A DNA stretch of 64,000 nt from Mesohalobacter salilacus (GTDB taxonomy: Bacteria > Bacteroidota > Bacteroidia > Flavobacteriales > Flavobacteriaceae): assembly GCA_003931895.1 (NCBI GenBank), contig RRZV01000071.1, positions 1-64,000 of the forward strand, given 5' to 3'. Positions 8,583-18,969 of the stretch are shown in pieces. How positions within the stretch are numbered: the stretch's first letter is position 1; each line of letters starts with the position of its first letter. The position numbers were made by a program, and so were the translations under genes. The notes under the pieces are model-generated. The model ran no database searches. It was given only the letters and a program-made list of their open reading frames with translations, and was not told where the DNA came from.

Positions 8583-11051
8583 ATGTATGTCATAAAAAGA
8601 AACGGACAAAAGGAGCCAGTAATGTTCGATAAAATTACAGCTCGTATCAAAAAACTATGCTACGGATTGAGCCCACTTGTTGAACCCACTAAAGTTGCCA
8701 TGCGAGTTATTGAAGGCTTATACGACGGCGTAACAACTAGCGAATTGGATAACCTCGCCGCTGAGGTAGCTGCAACGATGACTACTACACATCCAGATTA
8801 TGCTCAACTCGCTGCAAGAGTGTCTGTTTCTAATTTGCATAAAAACACCAAAAAGACCTTTAGCGAGGTTATGACCGATTTGTATGAATACGTCAATCCA
8901 CATACAGGTAAAAAAGCACCATTACTTTCAGATGAGGTTTATCAAGTTGTTCAAGAGCATAAAGACACTCTCGATTCGCATATCATTTATAGCCGTGATT
9001 TCAACTATGACTATTTCGGGTTTAAAACTTTAGAACGCTCGTATCTTTTAAAACTTGATGGTAAAATAGCGGAACGTCCGCAACACATGCTAATGCGAGT
9101 TTCAATTGGTATTCATATTGATGATATTGAAGCGGCTTTAGAAACTTATGAGTTGATGTCTAAAAAATATTTTACACACGCCACGCCAACTTTATTTAAC
9201 TCAGGAACACCAAAACCACAAATGTCTTCTTGCTTCCTCTTGACAACTAAAGAAGATAGTATTGATGGGATATACGACACGCTAAAACAAACCGCAAAAA
9301 TTTCTCAGTCAGCAGGAGGTATAGGCTTATCTATTCACAACATTAGAGCGACAGGATCTTATATCGCTGGAACCAATGGAACCTCAAATGGAATTGTTCC
9401 TATGCTTCGTGTATTCAATGACACGGCAAGATACGTAGACCAAGGTGGTGGAAAACGAAAAGGCTCATTTGCTATTTATATTGAACCTTGGCACGCCGAT
9501 ATTATGAATTTCCTTGATTTAAAGAAAAATCACGGGGCGGAAGAAATGCGCGCCAGAGACTTATTTTACGCCATGTGGATTCCAGATTTGTTTATGAAAC
9601 GTGTGGAAGAAAACGGCGAGTGGACTTTAATGTGTCCTAATGAATGTCCAAATCTTTTTGATAGTCATAGTGAAGAGTTCGAAGCTTTATACGAAAAATA
9701 TGAAAAAGAAGGTCGTGGTCGTAAAACTATAAAAGCTCGTGAATTATGGGAAAAGATTTTAGAATCTCAAATTGAAACGGGTACACCTTATATGTTATAC
9801 AAAGATGCTGCCAATAGAAAATCAAATCAAAAGAATTTGGGAACCATCCGTTCGTCAAACTTATGTACTGAAATTTTAGAATACACTAGTCCAGATGAAG
9901 TTGCTGTATGTAACCTGGCTTCAATTGCTCTACCAATGTTTGTGAAGGATGGCGAGTTTGACCATAAAGAACTCTATAAAATCACCAAACGCGTCATCAA
10001 AAACTTGAATAAGGTTATTGATAGAAACTACTATCCTGTCAAAGAAGCTGAAAACTCAAATATGCGCCACAGACCAGTCGGTTTGGGTATTCAAGGTTTA
10101 GCAGATGCTTTTATTTTGCTTAGACTGCCATTTACTAGTGATAAAGCTAAAAAACTCAACCAAGAGATATTTGAAACTTTATACTACGCCTCTGTTGAAG
10201 CTTCAATGGAATTGGCAAAAGTTGAAGGACCATATTCTACTTATGAAGGCTCGCCAATTAGTCAAGGTGAATTTCAATACAATTTATGGGGTTTAAAAGA
10301 TGAAGATTTAAGTGGCCGTTGGAACTGGGATGAACTCAGGGCTCAGGTTAAAGAAAACGGTGTTAGAAACTCCTTACTCTTAGCGCCAATGCCAACCGCT
10401 TCAACCTCTCAGATTCTTGGAAATAACGAAGCTTTTGAGCCTTATACGTCTAATATTTATACCCGTAGAGTGCTTTCAGGTGAGTTTATCGTCGTGAATA
10501 AACACTTGCTCAAAGATTTAGTAGGTCGAGGTTTATGGACAGACGAAGTTAAAGATACCATCATGCGAGCCAATGGTTCAGTTCAAAATATTGATATTAT
10601 TCCAGATGATATCAAAGAACTCTACAAAACGGTTTGGGAATTATCAATGAAAGATATTATTGATATGAGTCGTCAGCGTGGTTATTTCATTGACCAATCA
10701 CAGTCACTTAATCTCTTTATGGAAGGTGCAACTTTAGCTAAATTAACTTCTATGCACTTTTACGCGTGGAAGAGCGGCTTAAAAACAGGTATGTATTACC
10801 TAAGAACTAAGTCAGCTGTTGATGCGATTAAGTTCACCTTAAGTAAAGAAAAGAAAACACAGGAGTTACCAAAAGATAAAGTCACTGAGAAAGTTGCAGA
10901 AGCTAATGCTGAAAAGCTAAAACAACACGAAGCTAAAAGCAAAAGTGTTGTTGCTCCAGATAATTCATCATTATCTCCTGAGGAGCTTAAAGCTTTAATT
11001 CAGCAATCCAAAGAATCAGAAGGAGACGACTGCTTAATGTGTGGCTCTTAA
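8583..11051 (+). CDS. nrdA: Ribonucleoside-diphosphate reductase class Ia, large subunit
   Basis: Reduces NDPs to dNDPs in the cytoplasm, in complex with NrdB. The 822-residue protein starts with an ATP-cone regulatory domain ([22 protein letters not shown], very like eukaryotic R1), followed by the ten-stranded barrel. Active-site cysteines are visible at Cys217 (MSSCFLL) and Cys428 (SSNLCTEI, with the catalytic Asn and Glu); [17 protein letters not shown] is the conserved late-barrel segment. The tail ends DDCLMCGS, whose CxxC relays electrons from thioredoxin. A Lys/Glu-rich linker of ~60 residues precedes the tail. A rho-independent terminator follows. Confidence 0.97.
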   Translation: MYVIKRNGQKEPVMFDKITARIKKLCYGLSPLVEPTKVAMRVIEGLYDGVTTSELDNLAAEVAATMTTTHPDYAQLAARVSVSNLHKNTKKTFSEVMTDLYEYVNPHTGKKAPLLSDEVYQVVQEHKDTLDSHIIYSRDFNYDYFGFKTLERSYLLKLDGKIAERPQHMLMRVSIGIHIDDIEAALETYELMSKKYFTHATPTLFNSGTPKPQMSSCFLLTTKEDSIDGIYDTLKQTAKISQSAGGIGLSIHNIRATGSYIAGTNGTSNGIVPMLRVFNDTARYVDQGGGKRKGSFAIYIEPWHADIMNFLDLKKNHGAEEMRARDLFYAMWIPDLFMKRVEENGEWTLMCPNECPNLFDSHSEEFEALYEKYEKEGRGRKTIKARELWEKILESQIETGTPYMLYKDAANRKSNQKNLGTIRSSNLCTEILEYTSPDEVAVCNLASIALPMFVKDGEFDHKELYKITKRVIKNLNKVIDRNYYPVKEAENSNMRHRPVGLGIQGLADAFILLRLPFTSDKAKKLNQEIFETLYYASVEASMELAKVEGPYSTYEGSPISQGEFQYNLWGLKDEDLSGRWNWDELRAQVKENGVRNSLLLAPMPTASTSQILGNNEAFEPYTSNIYTRRVLSGEFIVVNKHLLKDLVGRGLWTDEVKDTIMRANGSVQNIDIIPDDIKELYKTVWELSMKDIIDMSRQRGYFIDQSQSLNLFMEGATLAKLTSMHFYAWKSGLKTGMYYLRTKSAVDAIKFTLSKEKKTQELPKDKVTEKVAEANAEKLKQHEAKSKSVVAPDNSSLSPEELKALIQQSKESEGDDCLMCGS

Positions 11052-11075
11052 ATTTTTATTATTCATTAAATAACC

Positions 11076-11106
11076 AAAAAGCCGATCTTTCAAAAGGTCG
11101 GTTTTT
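11076..11106 (+). terminator. Rho-independent terminator after nrdA
   Basis: AAAAAGCCGATCT (11076-11088) pairs with AGGTCGGTTTTT (11095-11106) with one bulged G, giving a GC-containing stem flanked by A and T runs, 25 bp after the nrdA stop. Confidence 0.75.
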
Positions 11107-11162
11107 GCTTTTAGTAATTAAATTGTTTTAATTTTAGTATTTTTAAGGCAAATTATAATGAT

Positions 11163-13310
11163 ATGAAACCTCTTTTAACCCTTTTGATAATTTGCATTAC
11201 CATGAGTGCTTGCCAAGACAATTTAAAATCCACTCCAACACCGGCAATTACCTATCCTCAAACCAAAACAGTTGATACTGTAGATAACTATTTTGGTACT
11301 GAAGTCAAAGATCCCTACCGTTGGTTAGAAGATGACCGCAGCGAAGAAACTGAAGCCTGGGTCAAAGCGCAAAATAAAGTCACACAATCTTTTCTTGAAG
11401 AAATTCCTTATCGAGATAAATTAAACAAACGCCTAACTGAAATATGGAATTATGAAAAAGTTGGCGCACCATTTTTTGAAGGCGATTATGTGTATTTTTA
11501 TAAAAATGACGGACTACAAAACCAATCGGTGCTTTACCGTTACAAAAAAGGTGAAACAGAAGCCGAAGCTGAGGTGTTTTTAAACCCAAATACATTTAGC
11601 GAAGATGGTACAACTTCTCTTGCTGGTTTAAGTTTTTCTGAAGATGGAAAACTCTCAGCACACTCTATTTCTGAAGGCGGAAGTGACTGGCGAAAAGTTA
11701 TTGTTAGAAATACAGAAACACAAGAAATTATTGAAGATACTATAGTTGACGTTAAGTTTAGTGGTATTTCCTGGAAGGCCAACGACGGGTTTTATTATTC
11801 AAGTTACGACAAACCAAAGGGTAGTGAATTGTCTTCTAAAACCGATCAGCATAAACTTTATTACCATAAGTTAGGTACAAAACAGGCTGAAGATCAATTA
11901 ATTTTCGGTGGTACTGAAGAAGAAAAGCACCGCTATGTCTCAGGTAGAGTAACAGAAGATAATAAATTTTTGTCAATTTCGATGTCAATTTCAACCTCAG
12001 GAAATAAACTCGCATTTAAAAGTCTAGAAAATTTTAATCTCCCACTTTGTCCTGTGATTGGGGATTACGAAAGTGATGTCTATTTGTTATATAGTGATGA
12101 CAAAGACATGTGGTTCTACACTAACCACAATGCCCCTAATGGTAAAATCGTAAAGGCCACCTATCCCCATTTAATACCAAAATACTGGAAAGAAATCATT
12201 CCTGAAACAGAACATGTTTTGAGCCCATCAACTGGTGGCGGTTATATTTTTGCTGAATATATGGTCGACGCTATTTCGCAAGTCAAACAATACGATAAAA
12301 CAGGAAAACTTATTCGTGAAGTTGAACTACCAGGCATAGGAACTATCAGTGGATTTGGTGCAAAAGAAGAAGAAAAAGAATTGTACTATCGCTTTACCAA
12401 TTACGTCACTCCAGGTTCAATTTACAAATACGATATTGAAAATGGTAAGTCTGAATTGTTTAGAAAATCCGCTATAGACTTTAATACAGAAAACTACGAA
12501 AGCAAACAAGTCTTTTACACATCAAAAGATGGAACAAAAATTCCAATGATTATTACCCATAAAAAAGGTTTAGAATTGAATGGTCAAAATCCAACGATTT
12601 TATACGGTTATGGCGGTTTCAATATTTCTTTAACCCCAAGTTTTAGTACAGCCAATACCATTTGGTTAGAACAAGGAGGCGTTTATGCTGTTGCCAACTT
12701 ACGAGGTGGTGGAGAGTATGGCAAAGCCTGGCATAAAGCAGGTACAAAAATGAAAAAACAAAACGTATTTGATGATTTTATTGCTGCAGGAGAATATTTA
12801 ATTAAAGAAAACTACACTTCTTCCGATTATCTGGCGATTCGTGGTGCTTCTAATGGCGGTTTGTTGGTTGGTGCTACAATGACTCAACGTCCTGATTTGA
12901 TGAAAGTCGCTTTACCTGCTGTTGGTGTTTTAGATATGTTGCGGTATCATACATTTACGTCAGGTGCAGGATGGGCCTACGATTATGGCACTTCTGAAGA
13001 CAGCAAGGACATGTTTGAATATCTTTATGGATATTCACCAGTTCACAATGTTGAGGAAGGCACAAAATATCCTGCAACTTTAATCACAACAGGTGACCAT
13101 GACGATAGAGTTGTGCCAGCACATAGTTTTAAGTTTGCTGCCGAATTACAAGCCAAACAAGCTGGAGATAACCCCGTTTTAATTAGAATAGAAACCGATG
13201 CGGGACATGGTGCTGGTAAGCCAACCTCTATGGTGATCCAAGAGCAAGTCGATATTTTTGCGTTTACTTTGTATAATATGGGTTTTGAAAAACTCCCTAA
13301 TTCAAAATAA
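11163..13310 (+). CDS. Prolyl oligopeptidase family serine peptidase (S9), lipoprotein
   Basis: Cleaves short peptides after proline or in the broader S9A manner, in the periplasm or at the outer membrane. The 715-residue protein starts with a lipoprotein signal ([14 protein letters not shown], lipobox Cys18). An N-terminal beta-propeller (residues ~40-420) starts with the family's DPYRWLED. The C-terminal alpha/beta-hydrolase domain has the nucleophile in RGASNGGLL (Ser563), the acid in [15 protein letters not shown] (near Asp647) and the base in DAGHGAGK (His682), so the triad is complete. The stop is followed directly by the ATG of the next gene, so both are likely one operon. Confidence 0.95.
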   Translation: MKPLLTLLIICITMSACQDNLKSTPTPAITYPQTKTVDTVDNYFGTEVKDPYRWLEDDRSEETEAWVKAQNKVTQSFLEEIPYRDKLNKRLTEIWNYEKVGAPFFEGDYVYFYKNDGLQNQSVLYRYKKGETEAEAEVFLNPNTFSEDGTTSLAGLSFSEDGKLSAHSISEGGSDWRKVIVRNTETQEIIEDTIVDVKFSGISWKANDGFYYSSYDKPKGSELSSKTDQHKLYYHKLGTKQAEDQLIFGGTEEEKHRYVSGRVTEDNKFLSISMSISTSGNKLAFKSLENFNLPLCPVIGDYESDVYLLYSDDKDMWFYTNHNAPNGKIVKATYPHLIPKYWKEIIPETEHVLSPSTGGGYIFAEYMVDAISQVKQYDKTGKLIREVELPGIGTISGFGAKEEEKELYYRFTNYVTPGSIYKYDIENGKSELFRKSAIDFNTENYESKQVFYTSKDGTKIPMIITHKKGLELNGQNPTILYGYGGFNISLTPSFSTANTIWLEQGGVYAVANLRGGGEYGKAWHKAGTKMKKQNVFDDFIAAGEYLIKENYTSSDYLAIRGASNGGLLVGATMTQRPDLMKVALPAVGVLDMLRYHTFTSGAGWAYDYGTSEDSKDMFEYLYGYSPVHNVEEGTKYPATLITTGDHDDRVVPAHSFKFAAELQAKQAGDNPVLIRIETDAGHGAGKPTSMVIQEQVDIFAFTLYNMGFEKLPNSK

Positions 13311-13856
13311 ATGGCTTTAAAAACCATAATTCTTTTAATTTCTTTATTTGCTAGTATGAGTGTTAATGCCCAACAAAATATTTATTCATTTTCTATAACC
13401 ACTTCAATTGAAGATTGGCAAGTCATTAACGATGGAGTGATGGGTGGGCGGTCTGAAAGTTCTATTAGTTTAACTAAAGATGGACATGGACAATTTTCTG
13501 GTCATGTATCCTTAGCCAATAACGGCGGCTTTGCTTCGGTGAGACTACTCACAAATGTTGAGGTTAATCCAAATTCAGAATACATTTTTTTAAAAGTTAA
13601 AGGCGATAAAAAGAATTATCAGTTTAGATTGAAAGGCGATAAAAATCAATCTCAATCTTATGTTCAAGAGTTTCAAACTAATGGTGAATGGCAAACTATA
13701 AAGTTGAAATTAAGTGAATTTTCTCCTCAATTTCGAGGAAGAACTTTAGACCTTCCCAATTTCAACTTTTCTAAAATTGAGGAAATCCGTTTTTTAATAG
13801 CCAATAAAAAAGAAGAAGATTTTAAGTTACTTGTAAAATCTATTGATTTGAACTAA
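13311..13856 (+). CDS. CIA30 family secreted protein
   Basis: A 181-residue protein with a signal peptide (MALKTIILLISLFASMSVNAQ) and a galactose-binding-like jelly-roll of the CIA30 (complex I intermediate-associated protein 30) family. Family hallmarks visible are WQVINDGVMGGRSESSI near residue 40, the GGFASVR strand, and the C-terminal IEEIRFLIANKKEEDFKLLVKSI. In mitochondria CIA30 helps assemble complex I; bacterial exported forms have no established role, and the export signal here argues against cytoplasmic assembly work. The ATG abuts the stop of the prolyl oligopeptidase gene (TAAATG). Confidence 0.88.
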   Translation: MALKTIILLISLFASMSVNAQQNIYSFSITTSIEDWQVINDGVMGGRSESSISLTKDGHGQFSGHVSLANNGGFASVRLLTNVEVNPNSEYIFLKVKGDKKNYQFRLKGDKNQSQSYVQEFQTNGEWQTIKLKLSEFSPQFRGRTLDLPNFNFSKIEEIRFLIANKKEEDFKLLVKSIDLN

Positions 13857-13863
13857 TTTTAAT

Positions 13864-15015
13864 TTAGTTTAAATCGTCAATATTTTGCCAATTGATAAGC
13901 TCGCCATCACTGGTTTTTATATGATTTACACCTGTATAAACAACAATGCTTTTTTTGAGTTTACTTTTAGCTAAAGATTTATAAAATTTTAAGTTATCAA
14001 AATAGCTTTGACTAAATGTTGATCCAGATTTTATTTCAAGTGCAGTGACATTATTTCCTTGGTCAATAATACAGTCAATTTCTTTTCCTTTATGGTCTCT
14101 CCAAAAATACAAAGAATGTTGTTTACCTTTGTTAGTGCTTTTTTTTATAAGTTCTGTAATCACAAAATTTTCAAATAGCCCACCTTTGAGATAATGTGTT
14201 TTTAATTGCTCAGCAGAGCCTATCTGTAATAAGCTGCACGCCAGACCTGTATCGTAAAAATACAGTTTGCTCTGTTTTGTCAGCCGTTTATTAAAATTGT
14301 TATGGTGAGGTTTCAGCCTGTAAATTACATAGCTCGTCTCTAATGCAGAAAGCCACTTTTTAGCTGTATTTGGGCTTATACCAGTATCGTTTGCTAATGA
14401 GCTCACATTAATAAGTTGCCCTATTCTGCCAGCACATAATTTTAGAAAGGTATTAAAACTATTCAAATCCATCACGTTTATAAGCTGTCGTATATCTCTT
14501 TCTAAATAGGTCTGAATGTAATAAGGATAAAAATCTACTGCAGGTATGTTTTTATCATAAATTCTTGGATAAAACCCTGTATAAATCAATTCCCATAAAG
14601 ATTTATGAGTATAGTTTTTTATCTCTTGATAACTGAATGGAAGTAAGTTGAGTATAGCTGTTCGTCCTGCTAAAGATTGAGATACACTTTGCATAAGCAA
14701 GAAATTCTGTGAACCTGAAAGTATAAATTTACTATTGGGGTGTTCGTCAGAAATGACTTGCAAATAAGAAAAAAACTCAGGAACATTTTGAATTTCATCA
14801 AAAATAGCACCTTTTAAGTAGTTTTCTATAAATCCTTTTGGGTCATTTTCGGCAAAAGTTCTTATATCAGGTTGCTCTAAATTGACATAATCAAGGTGTT
14901 CTGTAATGCTTTTAATAAGTGTGGTTTTGCCTGACTGTCTTGGTCCAGTTACAGTTAAAATAGGATATTTTTCTAATAAATTTTTAGCTTTATGTGTTAG
15001 TATTCTTTGAAACAT
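13864..15015 (-). CDS. AAA_14 / DUF4143 ATPase, copy 1
   Basis: From the ATG at 15015 this is a 383-residue protein. An upstream in-frame ATG at 15102 would make translation run through the 37-bp palindrome, so the shorter start is chosen. Walker A is GPRQSGKTT (residues 24-32); Walker B is IFDEIQNVP; a sensor-like FILSGSQNFLLM follows. The C-terminal DUF4143 part has a winged-helix stretch (SSLANDTGISPNTAKKWL), YFYDTGLACSLL, FENFVITELIKK, and a PD-(D/E)xK-like core (KGKEIDCIID ... VTALEIKSG). Proteins of this family are widespread and patchily distributed; their biological job is unknown to me. A second, divergent paralogue lies at 59565-60692. It converges on the CIA30 gene 7 bp away. Confidence 0.9.
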   Translation of the reverse strand: MFQRILTHKAKNLLEKYPILTVTGPRQSGKTTLIKSITEHLDYVNLEQPDIRTFAENDPKGFIENYLKGAIFDEIQNVPEFFSYLQVISDEHPNSKFILSGSQNFLLMQSVSQSLAGRTAILNLLPFSYQEIKNYTHKSLWELIYTGFYPRIYDKNIPAVDFYPYYIQTYLERDIRQLINVMDLNSFNTFLKLCAGRIGQLINVSSLANDTGISPNTAKKWLSALETSYVIYRLKPHHNNFNKRLTKQSKLYFYDTGLACSLLQIGSAEQLKTHYLKGGLFENFVITELIKKSTNKGKQHSLYFWRDHKGKEIDCIIDQGNNVTALEIKSGSTFSQSYFDNLKFYKSLAKSKLKKSIVVYTGVNHIKTSDGELINWQNIDDLN

Positions 15016-15036
15016 ATTACAAATATAATTAAAAAG

Positions 15037-15073
15037 TAGTACAATTTTGCAATTTAATTGCAAAATTGTACTA
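15037..15073. repeat. Perfect 37-bp palindrome upstream of DUF4143 ATPase copy 1
   Basis: Two 18-bp arms (15037-15054 and 15056-15073) are exact reverse complements around a single central T. Each arm reads TAGTACAATTTTGCAATT. Each strand contains CAATTTTG, one base off the TAnnTTTG -7 box, so a promoter may be embedded symmetrically. It sits 21 bp from the ATPase start codon at 15015, the right place for an operator or for a boundary of a mobile unit. Confidence 0.9.
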
Positions 15074-15140
15074 TATACTATTAAGGTTTTATTTTTCAAC
15101 AATACATCTCTTCAGAAACCAAAATGTAAAATTTATATGT

Positions 15141-15148
15141 TAATTTTG
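15141..15148 (+). promoter_or_regulatory. Candidate -7 box (TAATTTTG) for terC
   Basis: Exact TAnnTTTG match 36 bp before the terC ATG; no convincing -33 TTG is visible. Confidence 0.4.
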
Positions 15149-15184
15149 ATTTTAAAATAATTATATACTTATCCTTTCTGCATT

Positions 15185-15901
15185 ATGGAAATATTTCTTC
15201 AACCTGAAATTTGGATATCCTTACTGACTTTAATTTTTATGGAAATAGTTTTGGGGATAGACAACATTATTTTTATTTCCATTATTTCTGGTAAATTACC
15301 AAAAGACCAACAACAAAAAAGCATGTATGTGGGTTTGACCTTGGCTTTGTTAATGCGAATTGCTTTGCTGTTCAGCATCACTTGGATCATCGGTTTAACT
15401 GAGCCTGTTTTAAGTATTTTCAATTTTGATTTAAGCTGGCGCGATATCATTTTAGCTGTGGGTGGTACATTTCTAATTATGAAAAGTATTTTTGAAATTC
15501 ACCACAAAGTAGAAGGTGACGAAAAGGAAACCGCCGTCAAAAAAGTTAGTTCGTTTAGTAAAGCCATTGTGCAGATTGTGGCTTTAGATTTGGTGTTTTC
15601 TTTCGACTCTATTCTTACTGCTGTTGGGTTAACCGAAGAAATTATTTTGATGATTATTGCCGTTATCGTTTCCATTATTGTGATGATGATTTTTGCTAAA
15701 AAAATCAGCGATTTTGTCAACAAATATCCAACCATTCAGATATTGGCGCTGTCGTTTTTAATCTTGATCGGCTTTATGCTCTTTATTGAAGCTCTGCACT
15801 ATCACGTGCCCAAAGGCTATATCTATTTTGCCGTATTCTTTTCGTTGATTATTGAAATGTTGAATATAAGGTTTAGGAAAAATCGGGAAAGTAAAAGTTG
15901 A
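15185..15901 (+). CDS. TerC family integral membrane protein
   Basis: A 238-residue inner-membrane protein with about seven transmembrane helices. The N-terminal IWISLLTLIFMEIVLGIDNIIFISIISGKLP carries the family's conserved E-x-x-L-G-I-D-N, and the second half repeats the pattern (VQIVALDLVFSFDSILTAVGL), with acidic residues inside the membrane typical of the LysE-like superfamily. TerC proteins are tied to tellurite resistance and, in better-studied bacteria, to manganese export at the Sec translocon; which applies here is not shown. It stands alone, divergent from the DUF4143 gene. The 120 bp after it are AT-rich low-complexity sequence without a gene. Confidence 0.92.
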   Translation: MEIFLQPEIWISLLTLIFMEIVLGIDNIIFISIISGKLPKDQQQKSMYVGLTLALLMRIALLFSITWIIGLTEPVLSIFNFDLSWRDIILAVGGTFLIMKSIFEIHHKVEGDEKETAVKKVSSFSKAIVQIVALDLVFSFDSILTAVGLTEEIILMIIAVIVSIIVMMIFAKKISDFVNKYPTIQILALSFLILIGFMLFIEALHYHVPKGYIYFAVFFSLIIEMLNIRFRKNRESKS

Positions 15902-16021
15902 CAAGCTTTCAAGTTTAAAGTTTGAAGTTGAAAAGTTGTTCGTTCATTACCTAATTTCCACATTATCAGAGCAAGCATTTTCAAATCAACATATTTTCAA
16001 ATTAACACATTGTTAAATTGG

Positions 16022-18133
16022 TTAATTGTTTTCAGCTAAATACAACCCCATTTTAATTTTCCAATACGGCATTTTTTCTTCAAAATATTCATAATAAGGT
16101 TTGAGTGCTTCTTCTTCTAAGTTTAATTCGTTTTTAGCCTTCAAAATGTTTTCAACTTCTGTTTTGTCGATATATTGCCACAGGTCAATTGGTTTGCCTG
16201 ATCGATGTAGTTTGATCAAATGCCCATAAATTGTAGTTTCTGCATATTCTCTCTTTTGGGCTATTTCGGCGATGCTTAACCCTTCTTGGTGATATTGATA
16301 AGTAATGTTTTCGGTTGGGGTTTTTTTAGTTTTTCTTGTTTTCTTTTTGGGTTTAGACTCGTTTTGTTCTGTCAGGTAGGTTTTGATTAGGGCTAAAAAC
16401 CGTTGGCCATATTTTTTGTTTTTAGCTTCACCGACACCACTTATTTGTAGAAAATCTTTGCCGTCTTTAGGTAATTGCTTTTCCATATCTTTTAAACTGG
16501 CATCGCTAAATACAATATAAGCTGGCACTTGCTCTTCTTGGGCAATTTGTTTTCGCAACTGCCGTAATTCATCAAATAATCCTGATGACTGTTGTTGAGG
16601 CAAACCTGTAATTTTTTGGGGTTTGGATTGAGTTTGTAATCTTGCCAGTTTCACTTTTCGGCCTTCAAACAGTATTTTTTTAGCCAGAGGGGTCAATAAT
16701 AATCGGCCTTTTTCGTGAAAGCGTATTTCAAGAATTCCCTGATTTACCATTTGAATGATGTATTGCTGAAGGTCTAACCAAGATACATCTTTAGCTACGC
16801 CATAAGTTTTGATATTTTGATAGCCTTTATCATAAACCTGAGCATTTCTAGAGCCACGTAACACATCAACTAACATCGTTATGGGCTCTCTTTGTTTTAG
16901 ACGATATACTGCTGAACATACTTTTTGGGCTAAAACAGTGCCATCAAAAAACTCTGGTGGTGTTTTACAGTTATCGCAGTGGCCACAATCTTCTGATTTT
17001 TGTTCTCCAAAATAATTTAATAAGGTAATACGCCGACAATTTAAGGCTTCTGCAAATTGCTGCATACGTTCAAGTTTAGCCAATTGCACCTCTTGATTGG
17101 CAGATTCATCAACAAATTTTCGAAGTTGAATAACATCGGCATAGCTGTAAAAAAGTAGCGTATGCGCCGGCAAACCATCACGACCACTTCGACCAATTTC
17201 TTGGTAGTAACTTTCAATATTTTTGGGCATATTGTAGTGAATAACCCAACGCACATTACTTTTATCAATGCCCATTCCAAAAGCAATAGTAGCTACAATA
17301 ATTGGCGTACGATCGTTAACAAAACTGTCTTGAATTTTACTGCGTTCATCCGAATCTAAACCTGCGTGATAGGCTTGTGCATCATAACCGTAATTGACCA
17401 AGTTATCAGCTAAACTTTCTGTGCCTTTTCGGCTTAAACAATAAATAATGCCACTTTCATCAGTTTTGTTTTTTAAAAATTCTAATATCTGTGGTAAACG
17501 TTTGGTGCCTGGCCTGACTTCTAAATACAGGTTTGCACGGTCAAAAGATGCCAAATGTTTTTGAGCTGTTGTGATGTTCAGCTGATTTAAAATATCATCT
17601 TGTGTTGCTGAATCGGCAGTTGCTGTAAAAGCTGCAATTGGAATGTTAGGGTATTTCTCTTTTAGCTGACTTAAGTCCTTATAAGCTGGCCTAAAATCAT
17701 GACCCCAAGCTGAAATACAATGGGCTTCATCTATGGCAAAAAGACCAATTTGAGATTCCTTGAGATGAGGTATTAATAGTTTTAAACTTTCGGGTGCGAC
17801 ATATAAAAGTTTAATATTTTGTTGATGCAAATCTTTAAGCACCTGATTTTGAACCTCAACAGGCTGCGAGCTGTTATAGTAATTTGCTGAAATTCCGTTG
17901 GCTCTCAGTGCATCTACTTGATCTTTCATCAAAGCAATAAGCGGTGAAACCACAATTGCAGTGCCGTCAAGCATCAATGCGGGCAATTGAAAACACAAAG
18001 ATTTACCACCACCTGTTGGCATAATAGCAAGAACATCTTTTTTGTCAAGTAAATCCTGAACAATAGCCTCTTGGTTGGGTCGAAAACTATCGTAACCGAA
18101 GTATTTTTTGAGTAAACTTAAAGGCTTAGCCAT
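16022..18133 (-). CDS. recQ: ATP-dependent DNA helicase RecQ
   Basis: Unwinds DNA 3' to 5' during recombinational repair. From the ATG at 18133 the protein has 703 residues; an ATG at 18142 (MQKMAKPL) is possible. Domains in order: superfamily-2 helicase core with Walker A MPTGGGKSLCFQLP (~residues 37-50), DEAH box AIDEAHCISAWGHDFR, and motif VI YYQEIGRSGRDG; the RecQ zinc site (CRR...CGHCDNC); the winged-helix RQC domain; and an HRDC-like segment (KDFLQISGVGEAKNKKYG). The C terminus carries an extra helix-turn-helix (LSIAEIAQKREYAETTIYGHL) seen in longer RecQ proteins. It is monocistronic in this context. Confidence 0.97.
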   Translation of the reverse strand: MAKPLSLLKKYFGYDSFRPNQEAIVQDLLDKKDVLAIMPTGGGKSLCFQLPALMLDGTAIVVSPLIALMKDQVDALRANGISANYYNSSQPVEVQNQVLKDLHQQNIKLLYVAPESLKLLIPHLKESQIGLFAIDEAHCISAWGHDFRPAYKDLSQLKEKYPNIPIAAFTATADSATQDDILNQLNITTAQKHLASFDRANLYLEVRPGTKRLPQILEFLKNKTDESGIIYCLSRKGTESLADNLVNYGYDAQAYHAGLDSDERSKIQDSFVNDRTPIIVATIAFGMGIDKSNVRWVIHYNMPKNIESYYQEIGRSGRDGLPAHTLLFYSYADVIQLRKFVDESANQEVQLAKLERMQQFAEALNCRRITLLNYFGEQKSEDCGHCDNCKTPPEFFDGTVLAQKVCSAVYRLKQREPITMLVDVLRGSRNAQVYDKGYQNIKTYGVAKDVSWLDLQQYIIQMVNQGILEIRFHEKGRLLLTPLAKKILFEGRKVKLARLQTQSKPQKITGLPQQQSSGLFDELRQLRKQIAQEEQVPAYIVFSDASLKDMEKQLPKDGKDFLQISGVGEAKNKKYGQRFLALIKTYLTEQNESKPKKKTRKTKKTPTENITYQYHQEGLSIAEIAQKREYAETTIYGHLIKLHRSGKPIDLWQYIDKTEVENILKAKNELNLEEEALKPYYEYFEEKMPYWKIKMGLYLAENN

Positions 18134-18254
18134 TTTTTGCATTTTGTAAAATTAATAAGTTTTGGCGATTTTAATGTACTATTTTACAAAGCTAAGGCAA
18201 AAATGTCGCTAACTTGTCGGTTTAAAACCGCAAGACTTATGAGCAAAATAATGC

Positions 18255-18262
18255 TAATTTTG
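18255..18262 (+). promoter_or_regulatory. Candidate -7 box (TAATTTTG) for the XRE regulator gene
   Basis: Exact TAnnTTTG match 25 bp before the ATG at 18288. Confidence 0.45.
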
Positions 18263-18287
18263 GATAAATAAAAACATCCTCTAATTT

Positions 18288-18851
18288 ATGAAAAACATAG
18301 GACAAAAAATTAAAAGCATTCGTAAACAAAAAGGATTTTCACAAGAAGAACTTGCCGACCGAGCAAAAGTTAATTTAAGAACCATACAACGCATAGAAAA
18401 TGTTGAAAGCGAACCACGAGGTAAAACCCTTCAATTAATTTGTAAAGTTCTTGAAGTGAATATTGAAGATATTTTAGATTATGGCAAACAAACCGACCGT
18501 AATTTCTTAGTCATTTTTCATTTGTCTGTTTTGAGTTGTCTTGTTATTCCCATAGGGAATATTATTCTTCCTCTTATTTTATGGATGAATAAAAAAGATA
18601 AAATTATAGGCCTTCACAGCATTGGAGCTAATCTATTAAACTTTCAAATTGTTTGGACTGTTGTTTCGTTTTCATCAATCATAACATTTGCTCTATTCAA
18701 AATCATGCACTATGGGAATTATGAATATTTCTTTTTTATATTTATAGGGCTTTATGTTGTAAACATAGTTTTACCTATAATTTTTGCAGTCAAAGCCAAT
18801 AAAGGACAAACCCAAATATATTATCCTAAATTGATAAAGTTTGTGAGGTAG
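18288..18851 (+). CDS. XRE-family HTH regulator with C-terminal membrane domain
   Basis: A 187-residue protein. Residues 1-65 form a Cro/C1-type HTH (IGQKIKSIRKQKGFSQEELADRAKVNLRTIQRIENVESEPRG in pattern; recognition helix around LRTIQRIE). Residues ~75-175 contain three or four transmembrane helices (FLVIFHLSVLSCLVIPIGNI; FQIVWTVVSFSSIITFALF; FFFIFIGLYVVNIVLPIIF), similar to the DUF4870-type membrane domain often paired with HTH_3 in Bacteroidota. A membrane-tethered DNA-binding protein is implied. Nothing nearby indicates its target; the convergent neighbour is ahcY. Confidence 0.88.
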   Translation: MKNIGQKIKSIRKQKGFSQEELADRAKVNLRTIQRIENVESEPRGKTLQLICKVLEVNIEDILDYGKQTDRNFLVIFHLSVLSCLVIPIGNIILPLILWMNKKDKIIGLHSIGANLLNFQIVWTVVSFSSIITFALFKIMHYGNYEYFFFIFIGLYVVNIVLPIIFAVKANKGQTQIYYPKLIKFVR

Positions 18852-18900
18852 ATTGATTAGTAAAAAGTAATTATCTCAAATACAATTCTAAATTAAAAAA

Positions 18901-18933
18901 AAACCTCACAGGTCTTTGAGACCTGTGAGGTTT
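18901..18933. repeat. Interspersed palindrome AAACCTCACAGGTCT-TTG-AGACC..., copy 1
   Basis: Two perfect 15-bp arms (18901-18915, 18919-18933) around TTG, preceded by an A run and followed by TTTAAATTT. It lies between the convergent XRE and ahcY genes and can act as a bidirectional terminator. The same CTCACAGGTCT-N3-AGACCTGTGAG core recurs at 54944-54968, so this is a dispersed repeat rather than a local terminator alone. Confidence 0.85.
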
Positions 18934-18969
18934 AAATTTGATTTATCCTACTTGTTGTTTTATAAACTT

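Noticed and set aside
13864-15102. Longer start at 15102 for DUF4143 ATPase copy 1
   Set aside because: It would add 29 residues encoded by the 37-bp palindrome and AT-rich leader, while the ATG at 15015 places Walker A at the same residues (24-32) as in copy 2.
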